Shown: piece by piece, positions 61,000 to 64,000 of the stretch
Layout of the letters: every line of letters begins with the position of its first letter
Position numbering within the stretch: the first letter of the stretch is position 1
Assembly (NCBI GenBank): GCA_963969495.1
Contig: OZ018321.1
Span: forward strand, 69,883,786 to 69,947,785
Length of the DNA stretch: 64,000 nt
Direction of reading: 5' to 3'
Source of the DNA: Ceratothoa steindachneri
Lineage: Eukaryota; Arthropoda; Malacostraca; Isopoda; Cymothoidae
Made by a program: the position numbers and the translations under genes
The notes under the pieces: generated by a model
Databases searched by the model: none
Told to the model about the DNA's origin: nothing
The model's input: the letters and a program-made list of their open reading frames with translations, nothing else

Positions 61000-62040
61000 C
61001 TAGTCATACGGGTGCGGTGAACTTACCTTCACTGACTTATCTGGAGGCGCAATTAAGTAAATCCATCTCCTTTTCAGCGGCAGTCTCTCCTTCACTTTCA
61101 CAGGGACTGCCATGAAAGCACGCAGGCGGCCCAAAATTGATCGCTCTCGGGGGGAGCAGCTTAAGAAGGCAAACGACCTTATGGGTGCAAGGAATAGCTC
61201 GGCCGGTTGGTCTATGCCGCCTAATGTCCTGCAGGCATGCATTCTTAGTATACAGGGGCCAGGGTACATAACCTGCTTCTCGTCCCCGATTGATACCCGT
61301 TCACCGGCTAGAGACAAGACAAAAGACACCTCAAATGGGATCCGCGATGTCTTTGAAGGGATGACCACATGGAGCCCCCCCCCCTTTCCTGAGATGTACA
61401 TGCTCCCAGAGGTGACCCAGCACCAGAGGGTGGTATCTCATATGGGGTCGAACCTGGGCTTGGTGCAAAGCACCGAGCCTGAATTCTTCTCTTTGCAAGC
61501 TTCTCCTTAGATGGCTCGGGCCCCCGAGGACTAACAAGGTGAGTAGGGACCTTCCTCCCCAGGTGTTGCCCCTTTGACAGCCAAGAACTTCTTCATTTCA
61601 GAGAAGAATCTTGAAGAGGTTGCTCCATCTAGCCAAAGGGCTCCTTTCTACGGTGAAGAGAAACGGGTTCATTCCCCACCCTCCTCTCCCCAATAGATTA
61701 GAATATAAAAAAAATACTAAGAGGACTAAGGGTTTTTCATCCTGCGTGGGAGCTCTGGGGCTTGCGAATCCGCTGCCGTTTCGGCGCGCAACCAGGACAA
61801 GATCTGCATGTCCTGTCTAGATATTACTGCAGGTCAAGACCAAATTCGCAAGTTTGCCCAGTCGTGCCTGGATTACGTCGGGACCCTTCATTCAAAGACT
61901 ACCTGAAGTTTTAGAGCGAGCATCGTCAAAGGAATTCTGGTTAAAGGCTATACTGATAGCAGTATGTTGCCCAAAGACAACATACCATATTTTCAATTCC
62001 TCTAACTTCACCACTTCCTTTATCAATCTGTCCGTATAAA
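61000..62040. pseudogene. Unidentified coding-like island, strand uncertain
   Basis: Function unknown. On the minus strand 61401-61000 is open for 133 codons and reads like a folded protein (SRIPFEVSFVLSLAGERVSI, then LKRRWIYLIAPPDKSVKVS near 61070-61020). On the plus strand 61112-61510 is open for 132 codons (MKARRRPKIDRSRGEQLKKA). The same plus frame continues with several stops to about 62030, giving KICMSCLDITAGQDQIRKFA near 61800-61860 and ASIVKGILVKGYTDS near 61920. The plus reading looks like a basic, possibly nucleic-acid-binding or Gag-like protein. No diagnostic motif on either strand. Confidence 0.3.
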
Positions 62041-62630
62041 GATTCTGCGAGAGGAGATGTTGTGCGTTCCATTTTAACGAACAAGATATAACTTCTCCGT
62101 TTTCTTATTGTTTCAATATTGCTTTATTAAACGCTACTAGCTCTTTGTCTCCCATCAGGGATCATGTGAGGGGAAGGTCATTGTTTGTCGCCCCTATATT
62201 ATAAAGTTGTACTTTCTAAAAAGAGGAGAAAAAAAATCGGCGACATCTTTTTCCTATTGTTCTACCATAGAAAGTCTGACCACATTGCTCCTGTAAGCAA
62301 GGAGTCTGTTCTATTTCTCCTCTATAAGTATAATTCATAGCTTTAAAAATCGCCCATATGCAGAGAAAATGGGATTGGAAATGTGTCCGTGCAACCGCAC
62401 ACATTATTTTTCATATATTAATATAGAATACAATCATAGAAAATGACTTTTACGGTTCCGATGAATATAACCGTCTTTCAAATTCCCATTCTGGTAACTT
62501 AGCCAAAACTTGCCCATAAGTGGATACTTCATTTCTTGAAATAGCATCAAGGTATTATGACCACCTTCCTTGCAAATGGCTATTTGCCTCCATCTTAGCT
62601 TTCAGAAACAATAAAATTAATCAGTTTAAT
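62041..62630. other. Unassigned DNA before Penelope-like ORF
   Basis: May hold decayed N-terminal sequence of the Penelope-like element, but no motif is readable. Confidence 0.3.
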
Positions 62631-62639
62631 GGCGTGATT

Positions 62640-64000
62640 GCATCAAAGGAATAGTAATTTAGCGCATCAATCTTCTCTTCTTAACTCACAAATGCTTTCC
62701 TTCAACTCATTTTTTCGATTTATTATGTACAGGATACGCATGGTTGTTGGTGCCAAAAGAAGGGTATCTCTCTCTTCATATATATATAAAGAGATTAGGA
62801 ACATTCCTGATGCAGACAGATACTTCATGGCCAGCTTTGATGTTGAGAGTTTATTCACTAATATTCCTCTTCCTGAAACGATTCGAATTTGTGTAAATTC
62901 CCTCTTCCGTAACTCCACCTGCGTAATAGGTTTAACTAAGACCTTATTCAAAACTCTCCTTGAACATGCTTTTTGTAATTCATTCTTTTTGTTAACTGGG
63001 ATTTTGTATGAACAACTCGATGATGTTGGAATGGAACTTCATCTTGGCCCCTCGTTCGCAAATGAAACACTTGGTCTTGACGATTGCCCCATTAATTTTC
63101 TTCCGGTTTTATATAGGCGCTATGCAGATGACACTTTTTTAATATTTAGACCTAAGTCACATTGTACACTTTTCCTCAATTATTCAAATTCTAAACACGC
63201 AAATATGAAATTTTCTTGTGAAACGGAAAAAAAATAAAAGCATATCGTTTCTTGACGTGATGATTATCCGAATAGACAATTAATTCACGTCAAATGTTTA
63301 CCTAAAACCCACTTTTTTCAACCTTAATTTAAGTTTTTTTCCCTTCTGTGATTTTAAATTTAATATTAATGCCGCCATTCTTGCTCTCCTCCATAGAGCA
63401 TATAACTTGTCTTCAACTTTTCCAGCCCTACATTTAGAATTCGAATTCTTAACAAAATTCTTTACCTCCAATGGCTATCCCAAATCACTATTTCTGAGAC
63501 AAATTAGTCTGTTTCTCAATAAAAAATACTCGACTTTGCCTCCACTACAAACTGTCAATAAATTATAGATCTTCCTTCCCTTACCATACTTTGGTTTCCA
63601 ATCCGAAAAACTTAAAAAAGAATTGTTAAAACTGGTAAATTCAGCCTATCTTCAATTATTCCCATCTATTGTTCTCATTAATGACTTCAGACTCGGATCA
63701 TTATTTAAGTTCAAAGATCAACCACCCACCAATATGCAATCTAAAATTATATAAGTTTTTCGTTGTACGTGCAGTAGCACTGTATCATATGTGAGGGCAA
63801 CAAGGCGTATGCTTTGCTCCCGCTTCATGCAGCATATGGGGAGATCTGAAAGAACTAGACTACACCTTTCAAAGCCTGATCCATCCCCAATTCAAAACCA
63901 TCTGACACAATGTGGCTCTAGGGCTACACTCGAGACCTTCACGATACTTAATGCGGTAAGAAACATCTCGGACCTGTACCTGCTAGAGTCAATTTATATT
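62640..64000 (+). pseudogene. Penelope-like element RT and GIY-YIG endonuclease (runs off edge)
   Basis: A retroelement polyprotein with a telomerase-like RT and a C-terminal GIY-YIG nuclease. The frame opens at 62638. YFMASFDVESLFTNIPLPET at 62823-62880 holds the first RT Asp. LDDVGMELHLGPSFANET near 63018-63070 is the palm GSPLGP region, with GMELHLGP replacing AMGSPLGP. YRRYADDTFLIF near 63109-63146 is the intact ADD box. After a stop at 63235 a second frame continues through KILYLQWLSQ-type thumb sequence, then DFRLGSLFKFKDQPPTNMQS near 63684-63740. The endonuclease near 63745-63910 has YKFSCTCSSTVY and RRMLCSRFMQHMGRSERT; the first part of GIY-YIG is eroded. ILNAVRNISDLYLLESIY is at the window's last bases. 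Several stops after 63234; inactive. Confidence 0.8.

Overview
This is eukaryotic, repeat-dominated DNA. There is no operon structure, no credible intact host gene and no RNA gene. It contains nine long (TA)n arrays, a pentamer satellite and pieces of almost every large class of metazoan transposable element: Ty3/gypsy LTR elements, CR1-like and RNase H-bearing LINEs, a Penelope-like element, mariner/Tc1, piggyBac, hAT and pogo elements. The mix and the AT-rich background suggest an invertebrate, most plausibly an arthropod and perhaps a crustacean. That taxonomic guess rests on general experience, not on a diagnostic gene.

Layout. 0.5-1.5 kb: a decayed mariner. 5.1-13.7 kb: a patchwork of a gypsy family (LTR, PBS, gag, integrase-type fragments, PPT, LTR) split by an inverted gypsy Pol at 8.5-10.2 kb. 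15.9-18.3 kb: an unidentified decayed coding stretch on the minus strand. 19.5-20 kb: a LINE RNase H tail. 20.8-32.05 kb: collinear pieces of a CR1-like LINE, separated by a long-TIR mariner, by a piggyBac that itself carries an LTR retrotransposon in its C-terminal zinc-finger region, by another mariner relic and by an LTR-like segment. 32.1-33.35 and 54.5-56.06 kb: two copies of a TGTA...TACA long repeat. 33.9-35.8 kb: pentamer satellite carrying a hAT MITE with a perfect 8-bp target duplication, then a 44-bp tandem repeat. 37.5-40.4 kb: an inverted gypsy (gag, protease, integrase zinc finger, RT fragment, LTR). 40.4-42.3 kb: hAT remains. 45.7-47.0 kb: a TIR-bounded mariner. 48.9-49.7 kb: a DD34D mariner. 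51.1-51.4 kb: a pogo-type MITE inside a (TA)n array. 51.7-54.5 kb: a BED-finger hAT gene with putative introns. 56.4-57.6 kb: a hairpin and a possible Penelope tail. 62.6 kb to the right edge: a Penelope-like element.

No gene set here works together as a pathway. The biology is transposon accumulation, nesting and decay. The most informative points are the nested stack at 20.8-32 kb; a gypsy lineage in which integrase-type sequence precedes reverse transcriptase; and three protein-like islands (15.9-18.3, 44.0-45.1 and 61.0-62.0 kb) that match nothing I recognise and deserve a homology search.
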